Of a stretch of 64,000 nucleotides of DNA, positions 62,651 to 64,000 are shown piece after piece. Both the position numbers and the translations under genes were made by a program. Source of the stretch: Larimichthys crocea (taxonomy: Eukaryota > Chordata > Actinopteri > Sciaenidae). The first letter of the stretch is position 1, and each line of letters begins with the position of its first letter. The notes under the pieces were generated by a model. The model ran no database searches. It was given only the letters and a program-made list of their open reading frames with translations, and was not told the DNA's origin. The stretch is from contig NC_040018.1 of NCBI RefSeq assembly GCF_000972845.2, positions 12,063,157 through 12,127,156 of the forward strand, in the 5' to 3' direction.

Positions 62651-62718
<68 letters not shown>
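62651..62718. repeat. Long (TG)n microsatellite
   Basis: About 34 TG units, the longest dinucleotide array in the window. Confidence 0.97.
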
Positions 62719-62723
<5 letters not shown>

Positions 62724-64000
62724 GTCTGTCTGTACAGTATATGTTAGTATGTATATGTGTACCTGGCATCTCTGCATCACATTATACAAGATTACATTTC
62801 CAATTTTGAAGACCTGAATTTCCTTTCATCTGCTGCTGCTGTATTTATACTGCTATGGAGACAAAGAGAAAAAGCAGTATTTTCCATAGCTGTGAATTAC
62901 CAAAAATGTGCGTTTATGTGTCAGAACACTTGGAACAAAGTATGATACATCTCCTGTGGAGGGAAGTGGGTCTGCACTTAAAATCTTTATAGAGTGCTCT
63001 ATACTATGCATGAACACAGTCGTGTAAAACACAGCCAAAGAAATAACTCACCTGCCCTCTACTTGGAATTGTAAAAAGAATTGCTCCCTCTGGATGCCAC
63101 CAATAGAAAAGGCCTTGGACAGAGCCTACTATTTGTTTTGCATTATGCTCGGGTCAATTCAGAAAGGTATCCATATAAAAGACTTTTTTTGTGATCGCTG
63201 GTAAGGTCATAAAAATAAATTAACATTTTCGTTACAGAAAAAAAACACAAAAATGTACAAATTATAATGTATTCTGTTGAGGCAAGAACACACAGACATA
63301 TTTCATACATTCCTGCTTTTGTCATCGCTTGATGAAAATATATCATATTTTGATTTTTCTCAGTGTTTCAAGTTTGACCTGATGCTCCTGTACCTCCCAC
63401 TTTTCATTTTAGTTTTCTGTGCTTACAATGGAGGAGAAGTAATGGCATGGGAGACATTATTTTAATATGCTGTTTGGCTTGGTTAATTTTCCATCAAAGC
63501 AACATATTACAGGTGGTTTTATTAATCTATTATATGGAAAAATCAAGTACATGTCACATTTTTCTCTGCAAAGCAACCGGTTCATCACAAAAAAAACAAT
63601 AAAATGATTAGCAAACTCTTCAAATATCTACACTGGTTTTTAAACCTTAGCTGAGTGTCATCTACAACCTCATAATTTTCCTCCACACACTCACACACAC
63701 TCCACAAGTTAGTCAGTGGGGGGAAAAACACCCTTAAACATAATGCTGGTGAAAATGTGTAAATTAGACTTGGCCCTGTGCAGCTTTGGCGCTCAGTACG
63801 CAGGCTGAGGAGACATTAACGAGGAAGGGGAGACTCAGTGATTTAGAAGAGAAGCAGCCCCGTGCCACAGAAGGAAAATAAACTAAAATAATAGATCTCA
63901 AGGATGTAATTAAAAGAATTGTGATTCAACAATGAGGTAACTATCAAGTCATTCAGCCACGACAGCCGGCTAAATGTCACATTTAGATGGGTGATGACAT
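62719..64000. other. Gene desert, window end
   Basis: No gene is seen. The last 230 bp (from about 63770) are more complex in composition and may be part of a conserved non-coding element (inference). Confidence 0.5.

Overview
The window is vertebrate nuclear DNA, most likely from a ray-finned (teleost) fish. It has long introns with canonical GT-AG junctions, many CA/TG microsatellites, no bacterial-style gene packing, and one recognisable gene: the 3' half of sox6, a SoxD-family HMG-box transcription factor, on the + strand. The call rests on conceptual translation of nine exons that join in frame into 528 C-terminal residues. These carry the SOX6 hallmarks: the PLNLS CtBP-binding motif, the second coiled coil, a complete SoxD HMG box, and the acidic tail ending VSAN. 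The first exons (promoter, start codon, first coiled coil, leucine zipper) lie upstream of base 1. Layout: 1-2380 is intron. Coding exons are 2381-2504, 6258-6337, 14540-14689, 17170-17350, 17595-17782, 27715-27820, 34583-34816, 35598-35814 and 36592-36898 (stop TGA 36896-36898). The 3' untranslated region follows, reaching at least to a poly(A) signal at 40628 and possibly to about 42.0 kb. From about 42.5 kb to 64 kb I see no gene. That stretch holds microsatellites, a decayed inverted-repeat element (about 44.04-45.33 kb), a probable dispersed fish repeat near 57.1 kb, and unique AT-rich DNA. This fits the gene desert known downstream of SOX6 in vertebrates, which would be expected to hold enhancers. 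How the parts work together: SOX6 lacks its own activation domain and acts as an architectural regulator or co-repressor in muscle fibre type, cartilage, red cell and oligodendrocyte development. The 3' UTR carries a tight cluster of miR-499/miR-208 seed matches, two miR-219 matches and three Pumilio-type elements, matching the post-transcriptional control reported for this gene in slow muscle and oligodendrocytes. Several splice features suggest regulated splicing: a TG-repeat acceptor with a weak donor on the coiled-coil exon, a UGCAUG cluster after the first exon, and a stop codon inside the donor of the HMG-box exon. The most unusual structural item is a perfect 33-bp-arm inverted repeat with a 4-nt loop at 15335-15404. 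I did not find a new multi-gene system; most of the window is ordinary intron and gene desert.
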